Shown here: in pieces, positions 52,723 to 61,401 of the stretch
How the letters are laid out: every line of letters begins with the position of its first letter
How positions within the stretch are numbered: the first letter of the stretch is position 1
NCBI RefSeq assembly: GCF_007830335.1
Contig: NZ_VLKU01000005.1
Location: forward strand, 111,322 to 175,321
Length of the DNA: 64,000 nucleotides
DNA from: Paracoccus sulfuroxidans
GTDB lineage: Bacteria; Pseudomonadota; Alphaproteobacteria; Rhodobacterales; Rhodobacteraceae
Direction of reading: 5' to 3'
Translations under genes and position numbers: made by a program
The notes under the pieces: generated by a model
The model's database searches: none
Seen by the model: only the letters and a program-made list of their open reading frames with translations
What the model was told of the DNA's origin: nothing

Positions 52723-55338
52723 TTACTCGCTGTCGGCGGCAGTATCAGCGGCTTTCGCCGTGGCCTTCTTGGCCGCAGGCTTTTTCGCTGCCGGTTTCTT
52801 GGCCACTGCCTTCTTGGCGGCGGGCTTTTTCGCCGCAGGCTCTTTCTTCGCCGCCGCCTTCTTCGGTGCGGCCTTCTTGCCGCCCTTGCTGGCCTTGGCC
52901 TGAATCAGCTCCAGCGCCTGCTCGACCGTGACGTCGCCCGGCTCCAGATCGCGCGGCAAGGTGGCGTTGACCTTGCCCCATTTGACGTAAGGCCCATAGC
53001 GCCCCGACAGAACCTGAATCGCCCCGCCCTCGGGATGCTCGCCCAGCTCCTTCAGCGGCGCAGCCGCCGCCGCACGACCGCGCGTGACCTTGGCGGCCAG
53101 CACCTCGACGGCGCGGTTCATGCCGACGGTGAAGACCTCCTCGACATCCGGCAGGTTCGCGTATTTCGAGCCATGTTTGACATAGGGACCGAAGCGCCCG
53201 ATCCCGGCCTCGACCGCGACCCCATCCTCGGGGTGGTTGCCGACCACACGCGGCAGCGCCAGCAGGTCCAGCGCCCGCTGCAGATCGACCGAGGACAGGT
53301 CCCAGCCTTTCGGCACCGAGGCGCGCGGCGGCTTCGGGTTCTCGGCCGTGGCCTCGCCCCGCTGCACATAGGGGCCAAAACGGCCGTTCTTCAGGCTGAT
53401 CTCATCCTCGCCGTCCTGACCCAGAACAGTGTCGCCCACAGCCTCACCCTCGGCGCCGGAAATCGGCCGGGTATAGCGGCATTCGGGATAATTCGCGCAG
53501 CCGATGAAGGCCCCGCCCGAACGCGCGGTCTTCAGATGCAGCCGCCCGACATGGCACAGCGGGCATTCGCGCGGATCGCCACCATCGGCACGCGGCGGAT
53601 ACAGCGCGGGCGCCAGCGCCTCGTCGATCGCCGTCAGCACCTCCGAGATGCGCAGCTCGCTCGTGTCCTCCAGCGCGGCCGAGAAATCGCGCCAGAAGCG
53701 CCGCAGCACCTCGCGATAGCCGCGGTCACCGGCGCTTATCTCATCCAGTTCACCTTCCAGATCGGCGGTGAAATCATAGCTGACATAGCGCGGGAAGTAT
53801 TTCGTCAGAAAGACCGTGACCAGCCGCCCCTTGTCCTCGGGGATCAGCCGGTTCTTGTCCTTGCGGACATAATCGCGGTCCTGAATGGTCGTCACGATGC
53901 TGGCATAGGTCGAGGGTCGCCCGATCCCCAGCTCTTCCATGCGCTTGACCAGCGTGGCCTCGGTATAGCGGGGCGGCGCCTGGGTGAAATGCTGCTCGGG
54001 CGTGACCGAGCGCTTGGGCGTCGCCTCGCCCTCATGGATCTGCGGCAGGCGGGCGCTGTCTTCGCCCTCATCATCGTCCAGACCCTGATCATAGACCTTC
54101 AGGAAGCCGTCAAACAGCATCACCTGACCATTGGCACGCAGGCCGACCTGGCCATCCGCGCTGCCGATCTCGACGGTGGTGCGCTCCATCCGCGCGGCTT
54201 CCATCTGGCTCGCGATGGTGCGCTTCCAGATCAGGTCATAAAGCGCCTTCTGATCCTTTTCCGAGACCTTCAACTGGTCGGGCGACAGCGACATATCCGT
54301 CGGGCGGATACATTCATGCGCTTCCTGCGCGTTCTTCGCCTTGTTCTTGTACATGCGCGGCGCTGCCGGAACATAATCGCCGCCGAACCGCGCCTTGATC
54401 GCCTCACGCGCGGCCATCACGGCCTCGGGGGCCATGTCGATGCCGTCGGTCCGCATATAGGTGATGTAGCCCGCCTCATAGAGGCGCTGCGCCGCCGACA
54501 TGCAGGCCCGCGCGCCAAGGCCCAGCTTGCGGCTGGCCTCCTGCTGCAGGGTCGAGGTCATGAAGGGCGGCCAGGGATTGCGGCTCGCGGGCTTGGCGGT
54601 GACCGAGGTCACCTTCAGGTCGCGGCTTTCCACGGCCGCGACGGCCAGACCCGCATCCTCGGCATTGGCCAGATCGAAGCGCTCCAGCTTCTTGCCGCCA
54701 TAGGTGACCAGCGTCGCGTCGAACTCATTGCCGCGCGGCGTCGCAAGACGGGCATGGACGGTCCAGTACTCGCGGGCCTTGAAGGCCTCGATCTCCATCT
54801 CGCGGTCGACGATGATGCGCAGCGCGACCGACTGCACGCGGCCCGCCGATTTCGCCCCCGGCAGCTTGCGCCACAGGACCGGAGACAGATTGAACCCCAC
54901 CAGATAATCCAGCGCCCGACGCGCCAGGTAGGCGTCGACCAGCGGCTGGTCAATCTTGCGCGGGTTCGCCATGGCCTCGGTCACGGCATTCTTGGTGATC
55001 GCGTTGAAGGTCACGCGGCTGACCTCGCCACCCTTCTTCAGCGCGGGCGCCAGGGTCTCCAGCAGATGCCAGGAAATCGCCTCGCCCTCGCGATCGGGGT
55101 CGGTGGCCAGGATCAGGTTCGGATCGCTCGCCAGTGCATCCTTGATTGCCTTGACATGCTTGCGGCTGTCCGCTGCGACCTCCCATTTCATGGCGAAATC
55201 GTCCTGCGGATCGACGCTGCCATCCTTCGGGGGAAGGTCGCGAACGTGACCGAACGAGGCTAGAACGGTATAATCGTCGCCAAGATATTTGTTGATCGTC
55301 TTGGCCTTGGCCGGAGATTCGACGACGACGACAGGCAT
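52723..55338 (-). CDS. topA: DNA topoisomerase I
   Basis: The 871-residue type IA topoisomerase relaxes negative supercoils. VESPAKAKTINKYLG is the N-terminal Toprim start, DPDREGEAISWHL holds the acidic metal site, and the active Tyr is in GYITYMRTDGID. One C-terminal zinc ribbon remains (CPLCHVGRLHLK, then GCANYPECRYTRP), followed by several Toprim-associated repeats (GRFGPYV...). The last ~50 residues are a Lys/Ala/Pro tail built from AAKKP-like repeats, likely to bind DNA or RNA. Confidence 0.96.
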   Translation of the reverse strand: MPVVVVESPAKAKTINKYLGDDYTVLASFGHVRDLPPKDGSVDPQDDFAMKWEVAADSRKHVKAIKDALASDPNLILATDPDREGEAISWHLLETLAPALKKGGEVSRVTFNAITKNAVTEAMANPRKIDQPLVDAYLARRALDYLVGFNLSPVLWRKLPGAKSAGRVQSVALRIIVDREMEIEAFKAREYWTVHARLATPRGNEFDATLVTYGGKKLERFDLANAEDAGLAVAAVESRDLKVTSVTAKPASRNPWPPFMTSTLQQEASRKLGLGARACMSAAQRLYEAGYITYMRTDGIDMAPEAVMAAREAIKARFGGDYVPAAPRMYKNKAKNAQEAHECIRPTDMSLSPDQLKVSEKDQKALYDLIWKRTIASQMEAARMERTTVEIGSADGQVGLRANGQVMLFDGFLKVYDQGLDDDEGEDSARLPQIHEGEATPKRSVTPEQHFTQAPPRYTEATLVKRMEELGIGRPSTYASIVTTIQDRDYVRKDKNRLIPEDKGRLVTVFLTKYFPRYVSYDFTADLEGELDEISAGDRGYREVLRRFWRDFSAALEDTSELRISEVLTAIDEALAPALYPPRADGGDPRECPLCHVGRLHLKTARSGGAFIGCANYPECRYTRPISGAEGEAVGDTVLGQDGEDEISLKNGRFGPYVQRGEATAENPKPPRASVPKGWDLSSVDLQRALDLLALPRVVGNHPEDGVAVEAGIGRFGPYVKHGSKYANLPDVEEVFTVGMNRAVEVLAAKVTRGRAAAAAPLKELGEHPEGGAIQVLSGRYGPYVKWGKVNATLPRDLEPGDVTVEQALELIQAKASKGGKKAAPKKAAAKKEPAAKKPAAKKAVAKKPAAKKPAAKKATAKAADTAADSE

Positions 55339-55396
55339 GCGGATTCCTTCGCGATGATTCGGGCCGGGAAAATGGGCGTCCTCACCCCGACTGTCA

Positions 55397-55457
55397 ACGC
55401 CACCCTTCTTTCATGCCAAATATCCCACGGGGGTCCGGGGGTGTGAAACCCCCGGCG
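55397..55457 (-). repeat. 3'-end element copy 4 (strong hairpin plus GGGATATTTGG motif)
   Basis: On the minus strand, downstream of the ferredoxin-NADP reductase stop (55466), a stem CCGGGGGT/ACCCCCGG (about 55436-55457) is followed by GGGATATTTGGCATGAAAGAA (from 55425 down to about 55405). The form is close to the elements at 1467, 5901 and 60066. Confidence 0.55.
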
Positions 55458-55465
55458 GGGCGGCT

Positions 55466-56305
55466 TCAGATACCATCCCCCACGAAGGCTTTTTCCACAA
55501 CGAACTCCTTGGGTTCGCTGTTGGCGCCCTCGCGCATGCCGAAGCCTTCCAGCACCTCTTTGACGTCCACGTTGAACGCCAGGCTGCCACAGATCATTGC
55601 GCGGTCATTCGCCGGATCCATGGGCGGCAGGCCCAGATCGGCGAACACCTTGCCCGAGGTCATGTTGTCGGTGATCCGGCCCATCAGAGGGGTCTCTTCG
55701 CGGGTCGTGGTCGGGTAATACAGCAGACGACTGGCGAATTCCTCGCCATAGATCTCGCCCAGCAGCGGGTCGTGACGCAGGTTCTCGACCAGCTCGCGGC
55801 CATAGGTCAGCTCATCGGCGGTGCGGCAGGTGTGCATCATGATGACCTGCTCATAGCGCTCATAGGTCTCGGGATCGCGCATCAGGCTGGCGAAGGGCGC
55901 AAGCCCCGTGCCGGTCGCCAAGAACCACAGCCGCTTGCCGGGCAGCAGCGCATCCAGCACCAGCGTGCCGACGGGCTTCGGGCGCAGGATGATCTCGTCG
56001 CCCTCCTGAATGTGCTGCAGTTTCGAGGTCAGCGGCCCGTCCGGGACCTTGATCGAATAGAATTCCAGCTCATCGTCCCAGTTGGGCGAGGCGATGGAAT
56101 AGGCGCGCAGGATCGGTTTCCCGTTCTCGCCCGGCAGGCCGATCATCACGAACTCGCCCGAGCGGAAGCGCAGGCTGGCCGGACGCGTGACGCGGAAGGA
56201 AAACAGACGGTCCGTCCAGTGCTTGACCGAGGTGACGGTCTGCGCATCGGGAAGCGTCTTGGCGGGTTTGACGGCAAGTTCGGCCACGGAAAGATCCAGT
56301 GTCAT
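55466..56305 (-). CDS. fpr: ferredoxin--NADP(+) reductase
   Basis: The 279-residue FAD enzyme moves electrons between NADPH and ferredoxin. RAYSIASP holds the FAD-binding Arg-Tyr-Ser, and GKRLWFLATGTGLAPFASL the NADP site; the C-terminus ends with the aromatic-poor VEKAFVGDGI typical of the bacterial subclass. It follows the sulfur-assimilation genes at 51 bases on the same strand and could feed reduced ferredoxin to the sulfite reductase. Confidence 0.94.
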   Translation of the reverse strand: MTLDLSVAELAVKPAKTLPDAQTVTSVKHWTDRLFSFRVTRPASLRFRSGEFVMIGLPGENGKPILRAYSIASPNWDDELEFYSIKVPDGPLTSKLQHIQEGDEIILRPKPVGTLVLDALLPGKRLWFLATGTGLAPFASLMRDPETYERYEQVIMMHTCRTADELTYGRELVENLRHDPLLGEIYGEEFASRLLYYPTTTREETPLMGRITDNMTSGKVFADLGLPPMDPANDRAMICGSLAFNVDVKEVLEGFGMREGANSEPKEFVVEKAFVGDGI

Positions 56306-56356
56306 GTCGAATTCCTGACTTATCTAGTCGATGACTGCGCGGTTTGAAAGCCCGGT

Positions 56357-56728
56357 TCAGCCCGCAAGGCGCGACCGATGGTCCCAGTCCTTCCAGTCGG
56401 CCCGGTCCAGCCATTGCGCCTCGGGCTGTCGCGCGGCCAGCGCGGCCGAGATGCGAACCTCGTCAAAGCCCACGCGCCGCGCCATGGCATATTGATCGGC
56501 GATCAGCCCGCCGACGGCGCGCAAACGCCCCGTATAGCCCTGCTCGCGCAGCATCCGGGCCAGCGTAAAGCCGCGCCCGTCGGTCATCGCCGGGAAGTCG
56601 ATGGCGATCAGCGGCTGGTCCAGATGGCCCGCCAGCGTGGCCGGATCAGTGTCCGAGGTCAGCAGCACCGGCTCGGCCCCGTCATAGGGGTGGAAGCCAT
56701 CGTCACGGACAAGGATGAAATCGCTCAT
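56357..56728 (-). CDS. DUF934 protein of the sulfate assimilation cluster
   Basis: The 123-residue protein matches DUF934: IAIDFPAMTDGRGFTLARMLRE, GYTGRLRAVGGLIADQYAMARRVGFDEV. The family is nearly always found with cysH and cysI in alphaproteobacteria and is thought to assist sulfite or APS reduction, but the mechanism is not established. It overlaps cysH by four bases. Confidence 0.9.
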   Translation of the reverse strand: MSDFILVRDDGFHPYDGAEPVLLTSDTDPATLAGHLDQPLIAIDFPAMTDGRGFTLARMLREQGYTGRLRAVGGLIADQYAMARRVGFDEVRISAALAARQPEAQWLDRADWKDWDHRSRLAG

Positions 56729-57456
56729 GCTTTCGCTCCTGCGCGGACCATCTGCCCGCCGATGAAATGAATGCCGCATTCGGTCTTCTGGCTGCCGCGC
56801 CAGCGACCGGCGCGGGGGTCTTCGCCCGGCTTGACCGGCGAGGTGCAGGGCGCACAGCCGATCGAGGCATAGCCCTTGGCGACCAGCGGGTGGCGCGGCA
56901 GGTTGTTCTCGATCATGTAATCCTGCACGTCCTGCGAACGCCAATGCGCCAGCGGATTGATCCGCAGCCGCGAGGGCGGCTCGGCCTCGAAGAACTCAAG
57001 CTGCTGGCGCTCGCCGCCCTGAAAACGCTTGCGACCGGTGATCCAGGCGTCGAATTTCGACAGCTCGCGCTCCAGCGGGATGGTCTTGCGGAAATCGCAG
57101 CAGGCATCGGTGTTGAACTGATGCAGCGTCCCGTCGGGATCGTTCAGCGCCACCTCGCGTTCCGAGGCGCGGATCACCCGCACATCGGTCAGGCCCAGCT
57201 TGCGCGTGACCTCCAGCTGATAATCCAGCGTTTCCTGAAACAGCATCATCGTGTCGATGAACAGGACCGGAGTCCCCGGCGCCACGACCGAGACCATATG
57301 CAACAGCACCACCGATTCCGCCCCGAACGAGGACACCAGCGACGTCGACCCCAGATCGGGGTCGCGCAGCGCACGCCGCAACACCTCGGTCGCGGCATGG
57401 TGTTTGTAGCGGTCGTTCAGCCGTACGGCACGCCCGTCCAGCGTCTGATCAAGCAT
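56725..57456 (-). CDS. cysH: adenylylsulfate (APS) reductase, assimilatory
   Basis: The 243-residue enzyme reduces adenylylsulfate to sulfite with thioredoxin or glutathione. Two Cys pairs, C119-C120 in DACCDFRK and C201/C204 in GCAPC, are the ligands of a [4Fe-4S] cluster, which marks the APS-using rather than the PAPS-using type. C227 in TECGIH is the catalytic nucleophile. It overlaps the sulfite reductase gene by eight bases. Confidence 0.94.
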   Translation of the reverse strand: MLDQTLDGRAVRLNDRYKHHAATEVLRRALRDPDLGSTSLVSSFGAESVVLLHMVSVVAPGTPVLFIDTMMLFQETLDYQLEVTRKLGLTDVRVIRASEREVALNDPDGTLHQFNTDACCDFRKTIPLERELSKFDAWITGRKRFQGGERQQLEFFEAEPPSRLRINPLAHWRSQDVQDYMIENNLPRHPLVAKGYASIGCAPCTSPVKPGEDPRAGRWRGSQKTECGIHFIGGQMVRAGAKA

Positions 57457-59104
57457 CGGCGGGGTACAGCGCCGCCTTGAACGGAGCCACTCCCAGGCGA
57501 CGATAGGCGTCGATGAAACGCTCTTCCTCGCTTTCGCGCAGGTCAAGATAGGTGTCGATCAGGCGGTCGATGGCAGGCACGACCTCTTCGGCGGGGAAGC
57601 CCGCACCGGCGCGCTGGCCGATGGCCGGGATGTCATAGCCGTCGCCGCCCAGCGTGATCTGATAGTTCTCGACCCCTGCGCGATCCAGACCCAGAATGCC
57701 GATATGGCCCAGGTGGTGGTGTCCGCAGGCGTTGATGCAGCCCGAGATGCGGATGTCGATCTTGCCGATGTCGTCTTCCAGCTCGCGCTGGCGGAAATGC
57801 TCGGCAATGTCCTGCGCGATCGGGATCGAGCGGGCGGTGGCCAGCGTGCAGTAGTCCATGCCCGGGCAGGCGACGATATCGCTGATCAGCCCCGCATTCG
57901 CGGTCGCCAGCCCCGCGTCCTTCAGCGCCGCATAGATCGCGGGCAGGTCGGATTTGTGGACATGCGGCAGCACGACGTTCTGGTCATGCGCGATGCGGAT
58001 ATCGGAATGGCCGTATTGCTGCGCGAGATCGGCCAGCAGGCGCATCTGTTCGGCCGAAGCGTCGCCCGGCGTCGTGCCGCGACCCTTCAGCGTCACGGTA
58101 ACGCTGGCATAGCCCGGGATCCGATGGGCCGAGAGGTTGGTGTCGGTCCAGCTGCGGAAGGCGGCATTCGCGGCGCGCGTGGCCTCGAAATCGCCCTCAC
58201 CCTCATGGCGGAATTCGGGCGCGGCATAGACGGCCTTCAACTCATCCAGCAGCGCCTGATCGACGCCGGTGAAGGCGGCGCGGCGATTGAGGAATTCAGC
58301 CTCAATTTCCTCGCGCATGACGTCAAGCCCACGCTCGGCCACGGTGATCTTGATCCGGGCCTTGTATTTGTTGTCGCGGCGGCCAGCGAGGTTATAGGCC
58401 GAGATGATCGCCTCGACATAGGGCAGCAGGTCGGCTTCGGGCAGGAACTCACGAACCACCTGACCCAGCAGCGGCGTGCGGCCAAGGCCGCCCCCGATCC
58501 AGACCTGGAAGCCCAGCTCTCCGGCCTCGTTCTGGCGCAGGCGCAAGCCGATGTCATGGGCCGCGATAACGGCGCGGTCCTTGTCGCCGCCCGAGATCGC
58601 GATCTTGAACTTACGCGGCAGGAACTGGAATTCGCCGTGGTCGGTCGACCACATGCGCAGCAGTTCCGCATAGGGGCGCGGATCGGTGACCTCATCGGCG
58701 GCAGCACCAGCAAAGGCGTCGGTGGTGACGTTGCGGATGGTGTTGCCCGAGGTCTGGATCGCATGCAGACCGGCATCGGCCAGCGCGTCCAGCATGTCCG
58801 GAATGTCCACGAGCTTGGGCCAGTTGTACTGGATGTTCTGGCGCGTGGTAAAATGGCCGTAGCCCTTGTCCCATTTCTCGGCCAGCAGCGCCAGCGTGCG
58901 CATCTGGTCGGGCTTGAGCGTGCCATAGGGGATCGCCACCCGCAGCATATAGGCATGCAGCTGCAGATAGACGCCGTTCATCAGGCGCAGAGGACGAAAT
59001 TCCTCTTCGGTCAGGCTGCCATCAAGGCGACGCTCGACCTGACGGCGAAACTGGGCCGAGCGGTGGCGCAGGTATTCATTGTGCTGGGGTCTGACGTCAA
59101 ACAT
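57449..59104 (-). CDS. ferredoxin-dependent sulfite (nitrite/sulfite-type) reductase
   Basis: The 551-residue siroheme/[4Fe-4S] enzyme reduces sulfite to sulfide with six electrons. The cluster Cys are in ACPGMDYC and GCINACGHHHLGH; N-terminal and C-terminal ferredoxin-like halves are as in CysI/NirA. Context (APS reductase, DUF934, DUF2849, ferredoxin reductase) favours sulfite over nitrite. It overlaps both neighbouring genes by eight bases. Siroheme synthase is not in this window. Confidence 0.9.
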   Translation of the reverse strand: MFDVRPQHNEYLRHRSAQFRRQVERRLDGSLTEEEFRPLRLMNGVYLQLHAYMLRVAIPYGTLKPDQMRTLALLAEKWDKGYGHFTTRQNIQYNWPKLVDIPDMLDALADAGLHAIQTSGNTIRNVTTDAFAGAAADEVTDPRPYAELLRMWSTDHGEFQFLPRKFKIAISGGDKDRAVIAAHDIGLRLRQNEAGELGFQVWIGGGLGRTPLLGQVVREFLPEADLLPYVEAIISAYNLAGRRDNKYKARIKITVAERGLDVMREEIEAEFLNRRAAFTGVDQALLDELKAVYAAPEFRHEGEGDFEATRAANAAFRSWTDTNLSAHRIPGYASVTVTLKGRGTTPGDASAEQMRLLADLAQQYGHSDIRIAHDQNVVLPHVHKSDLPAIYAALKDAGLATANAGLISDIVACPGMDYCTLATARSIPIAQDIAEHFRQRELEDDIGKIDIRISGCINACGHHHLGHIGILGLDRAGVENYQITLGGDGYDIPAIGQRAGAGFPAEEVVPAIDRLIDTYLDLRESEEERFIDAYRRLGVAPFKAALYPADA

Positions 59105-59426
59105 TGCTGGCCTCAAGTTCGGCTTGCTTTCCATGGAAGTAGTTGGACGGGCCGCGACGGCGGAAAGCCTCGCGGAAATGGGTAGGTTCGGGACGGCCAT
59201 CGGGACCACGGCGGGCCTCGGCCAGATAGGGGCCGACCACCAGATTGTCCTGCGAAATGGCGTCGAGCAGCGCGAGATCGGCAATCGCCTCATCCTCGTA
59301 AAGCTGCGCCTCGGCCGGGTCCGAGGTCCAGCCGCCATCCAGCATCCACACGCAATGGCCCTGGCGCAGGTCATTCGCGGTGATGACGGCGGGGGTCGCG
59401 GCGGAGGGAGTAAAGCCTTTGGACAT
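59097..59426 (-). CDS. DUF2849 protein
   Basis: The 109-residue protein matches DUF2849, a small family found before the sulfite reductase gene in alphaproteobacteria. It begins with about 20 residues of low conservation, then ITANDLRQGHCVWMLDGGWTSDPAEAQLYEDEA, and FREAFRRRGPSNYFHGK near the end. The role is unknown, and cotranscription with the sulfur genes is its only clue. GAGG lies just before the start. Confidence 0.88.
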   Translation of the reverse strand: MSKGFTPSAATPAVITANDLRQGHCVWMLDGGWTSDPAEAQLYEDEAIADLALLDAISQDNLVVGPYLAEARRGPDGRPEPTHFREAFRRRGPSNYFHGKQAELEASNV

Positions 59427-59454
59427 GGCGGAACCTCATGAAAAATCTTCCCCT

Positions 59455-59483
59455 AATATAGAAAAAAATTCGCCATATTGACG
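59455..59483. promoter_or_regulatory. AT-rich control region between the sulfur operon and its divergent Lrp gene
   Basis: The 121-base gap is far richer in A and T than the surroundings. AATAT (59455-59459) and ATATT (59475-59479) are inverted around a 15-base A-rich core, followed by TTGACG (59478-59483). The site is a likely binding place for the adjacent Lrp-type protein; no exact promoter can be fixed. Confidence 0.4.
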
Positions 59484-59547
59484 AGTGGGCGATAAAAATA
59501 AGAAACAGGTTCCAACACCGGGACAGCCAAGGGAACGAGATTTTACA

Positions 59548-60030
59548 ATGAGCCAAGACGGGCAAACACCTATCCGGCTGGACGGGACAGATCGGAAAAT
59601 CCTGTCTCTGCTGCAGACCGATGCGACCCTGTCGCTGGACGATATCGCGGCCCGCGTGGGGGCCTCGAAGACGCCGGTCTGGAATCGGATTCGCAAGCTG
59701 AGAGACGCGGGCGTCATCCGCGCGCAGGTCGCCCTGCTGGACCCCGATCAGCTGGGGTTGGAGGCCTGTTTCTTCGTCCTGATCCGCACCAGCGAGCATG
59801 ATGTCGAATGGGCGCAGAAGTTCCTGAAGGCGGTGCGCGCACGTCCCGAGGTGATCGAGGCGCACCGGCTGGCCGGGGACATCGACTATATCCTGAAGGT
59901 TCAGGTGCGGAACGCCCGCGCCTATGACCGCTTCTATCAGGCGCTGATTTCAGAGGTGAAGATCCACAACGTCACGGCGCTTTTGTCGATGGAAGAGCTG
60001 AAGGCGACGACGGCCCTGCCGCTGGGATAA
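59548..60030 (+). CDS. Lrp/AsnC family regulator next to sulfur assimilation genes
   Basis: The 160-residue protein has the Lrp helix-turn-helix (LDGTDRKILSLLQTDATLSLDDIAARVGASKTPVWNRIRKL) and RAM domain (LAGDIDYILKVQVRNARAYDRFYQALI). It is divergent from the DUF2849-sulfite reductase-cysH cluster, so it is the probable regulator of sulfur assimilation here, perhaps sensing cysteine. The ATG at 59548 is preceded by GGGAACGAGA; an upstream in-frame ATG at 59485 adds 21 non-homologous residues. Confidence 0.88.
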   Translation: MSQDGQTPIRLDGTDRKILSLLQTDATLSLDDIAARVGASKTPVWNRIRKLRDAGVIRAQVALLDPDQLGLEACFFVLIRTSEHDVEWAQKFLKAVRARPEVIEAHRLAGDIDYILKVQVRNARAYDRFYQALISEVKIHNVTALLSMEELKATTALPLG

Positions 60031-60034
60031 AGTC

Positions 60035-60087
60035 CGCGCGGCCGGGCCAGGGGGCGCGGCCGCATGGGTATTTGGGCAACGAAGAAA
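60035..60087 (+). repeat. 3'-end element copy 3 (hairpin plus GGGTATTTGG motif)
   Basis: After the Lrp stop, GCGGCC and GGCCGC form a GC-rich dyad, followed by GGGTATTTGGGCAACGAAGA (60066-60085). The motif matches copies at 1467 and 5901 nearly base for base. Confidence 0.55.
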
Positions 60088-60101
60088 TTCGTGCTTGGGG
60101 T

Positions 60102-61205
60102 CTAGTCGAGGGTGGCCAGTGCTTTCGGCAGCGCCTCGGCAAGGTGGTCGAGTTCGGTGGCCGGGCCGCAGGAAATGCGGATGCAGCGGTTCATCGGCGC
60201 GACGCCCGGCATGCGCAGGAAGATGCCCTGTGCCTCAAGCGCGTCGAGGAGGGCGCGGGCGTAGCTTGCGTCGCGGCCGCAATCGACGGCAACGAAATTC
60301 GTGGCCGAGGGCAATGCACGGAGGCCGTTTGCGGCAGCGATGGTGCCGATGCGATCGCGAGCGGCGGCGACCTGCGCGACCACCTCTTGCAGCCAGTTCT
60401 GATCGGCCAGTGCCGCCAGCGCGCCGATCTGCGCCGCGCGGTTCATGCCGAAATGGTTGCGGATGCGGTCGAACCCGGCGATCAGCTCGGCCGGGCCGAT
60501 GGCGTAGCCCACGCGCGCGCCGGCCATGCCGTAGGCCTTGGAGAAGGTCCGGAAGCGGATGACGTTCGGGTTTTCGGCCTCGATGTGCGGAATGGCCGAG
60601 GCGGGGGCGAATTCGGCATAGGCCTCATCGAGGATCAGGAGCGCGGTTTCGGGCAGGGCACGGACCATCGCCTCGATCCGCGCGCCGTCGTGCCAGCTGC
60701 CCATGGGGTTGTCGGGATTGGCCAGATAGGTCAGCCGCGCCCCGGTCTCCACCGTCGCGTCCAGAAGCGCGTCGGGGTCCTCGGCGTCGTCGAGGTAGGG
60801 CACGGTGCGCAGGGTGCCGCCATAGCCCGCGACGTGATAGTTGAAGGTCGGATAGGCCCCCGCCGAAGTGACCACGACCTCACCCGGGGCGATCATCAGC
60901 CGCGCCAGCAGCCCCAGAAGCGCATCGATGCCTTCGCCCAGCATGATGTTTTCGGGCGCGACGCCGTGATGCGCGGCCAGTGCGTGGCGCAGCTCATGGC
61001 TTTCGGGATCGCCGTATTTCCAGATCTCCGAGGCCGCGCGGGCCATCGCCTCGACCGCGAGCGGCGAGGGGCCGAAGCCGTTTTCATTGGCCCCCAGCCG
61101 GGCGAGGAAAGGCGCGCCGCGGCGGCGCTCCAGCGTCTCGGGCCCGGTGAAGGGGATGGTCGCGGGAAGGGCGGCGGCGATAGGGGCGAAACGAAATCTG
61201 CTCAT
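60102..61205 (-). CDS. hisC: histidinol-phosphate aminotransferase
   Basis: The 367-residue PLP enzyme converts imidazole-acetol phosphate to histidinol phosphate in histidine synthesis and can act on aromatic amino acids. LANPDNPMGSW and the Schiff-base lysine in RTFSKAYGMAGARVGY are present, with ENGFGPSPLA near the N-terminus. It follows the cyd operon on the same strand after a hairpin and a 52-base gap. Paralogues (tyrosine/phenylalanine aminotransferase) cannot be fully excluded. Confidence 0.9.
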   Translation of the reverse strand: MSRFRFAPIAAALPATIPFTGPETLERRRGAPFLARLGANENGFGPSPLAVEAMARAASEIWKYGDPESHELRHALAAHHGVAPENIMLGEGIDALLGLLARLMIAPGEVVVTSAGAYPTFNYHVAGYGGTLRTVPYLDDAEDPDALLDATVETGARLTYLANPDNPMGSWHDGARIEAMVRALPETALLILDEAYAEFAPASAIPHIEAENPNVIRFRTFSKAYGMAGARVGYAIGPAELIAGFDRIRNHFGMNRAAQIGALAALADQNWLQEVVAQVAAARDRIGTIAAANGLRALPSATNFVAVDCGRDASYARALLDALEAQGIFLRMPGVAPMNRCIRISCGPATELDHLAEALPKALATLD

Positions 61206-61219
61206 ATCGGGAAGGTGAA

Positions 61220-61237
61220 GCGGATTCGGCGATCCGC
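61220..61237 (-). terminator. hairpin between cydX and hisC
   Basis: GCGGAT and ATCCGC form a perfect six-base stem around TCGGCG, between the end of cydX and the start of hisC. It may separate the transcripts, though the following minus-strand bases (TTCACCTTCC) are only weakly T-rich. Confidence 0.4.
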
Positions 61238-61257
61238 TGCAAGCCCCGATCAGGCCC

Positions 61258-61389
61258 TCACTTGCGGCGCGGCTGGTCGGTATCGCCCTGCATGAGGCGG
61301 CGGTCCTCGTCCAGTTCCAGCCACATGGCGTTCAGGACCGCGAACCCCGCCGCCAGAGGCAGGCCCAGCATCCAGGCAAAATACCACAT
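61258..61389 (-). CDS. cydX: cytochrome bd oxidase small subunit CydX
   Basis: A 43-residue protein begins MWYFAWMLGLPLAAGFAVLN, one membrane helix, then WLELDEDRRLM and a polar tail. This is the CydX/YbgT pattern, including MWYFAW and the Glu after the helix. CydX is a third subunit that stabilises the heme arrangement of CydAB. The start has AAAGGA about eight bases upstream, and the gene begins 12 bases after the cydB stop, as expected. Confidence 0.9.
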   Translation of the reverse strand: MWYFAWMLGLPLAAGFAVLNAMWLELDEDRRLMQGDTDQPRRK

Positions 61390-61401
61390 CAGCTTGTCCT
61401 T

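Noticed and set aside
52129..55263. A 1044-codon open frame antisense to topA and the Rrf2 gene
   Set aside because: Composition is that of a shadow frame (Arg/Gln/Leu-rich), and topA motifs on the other strand are complete.
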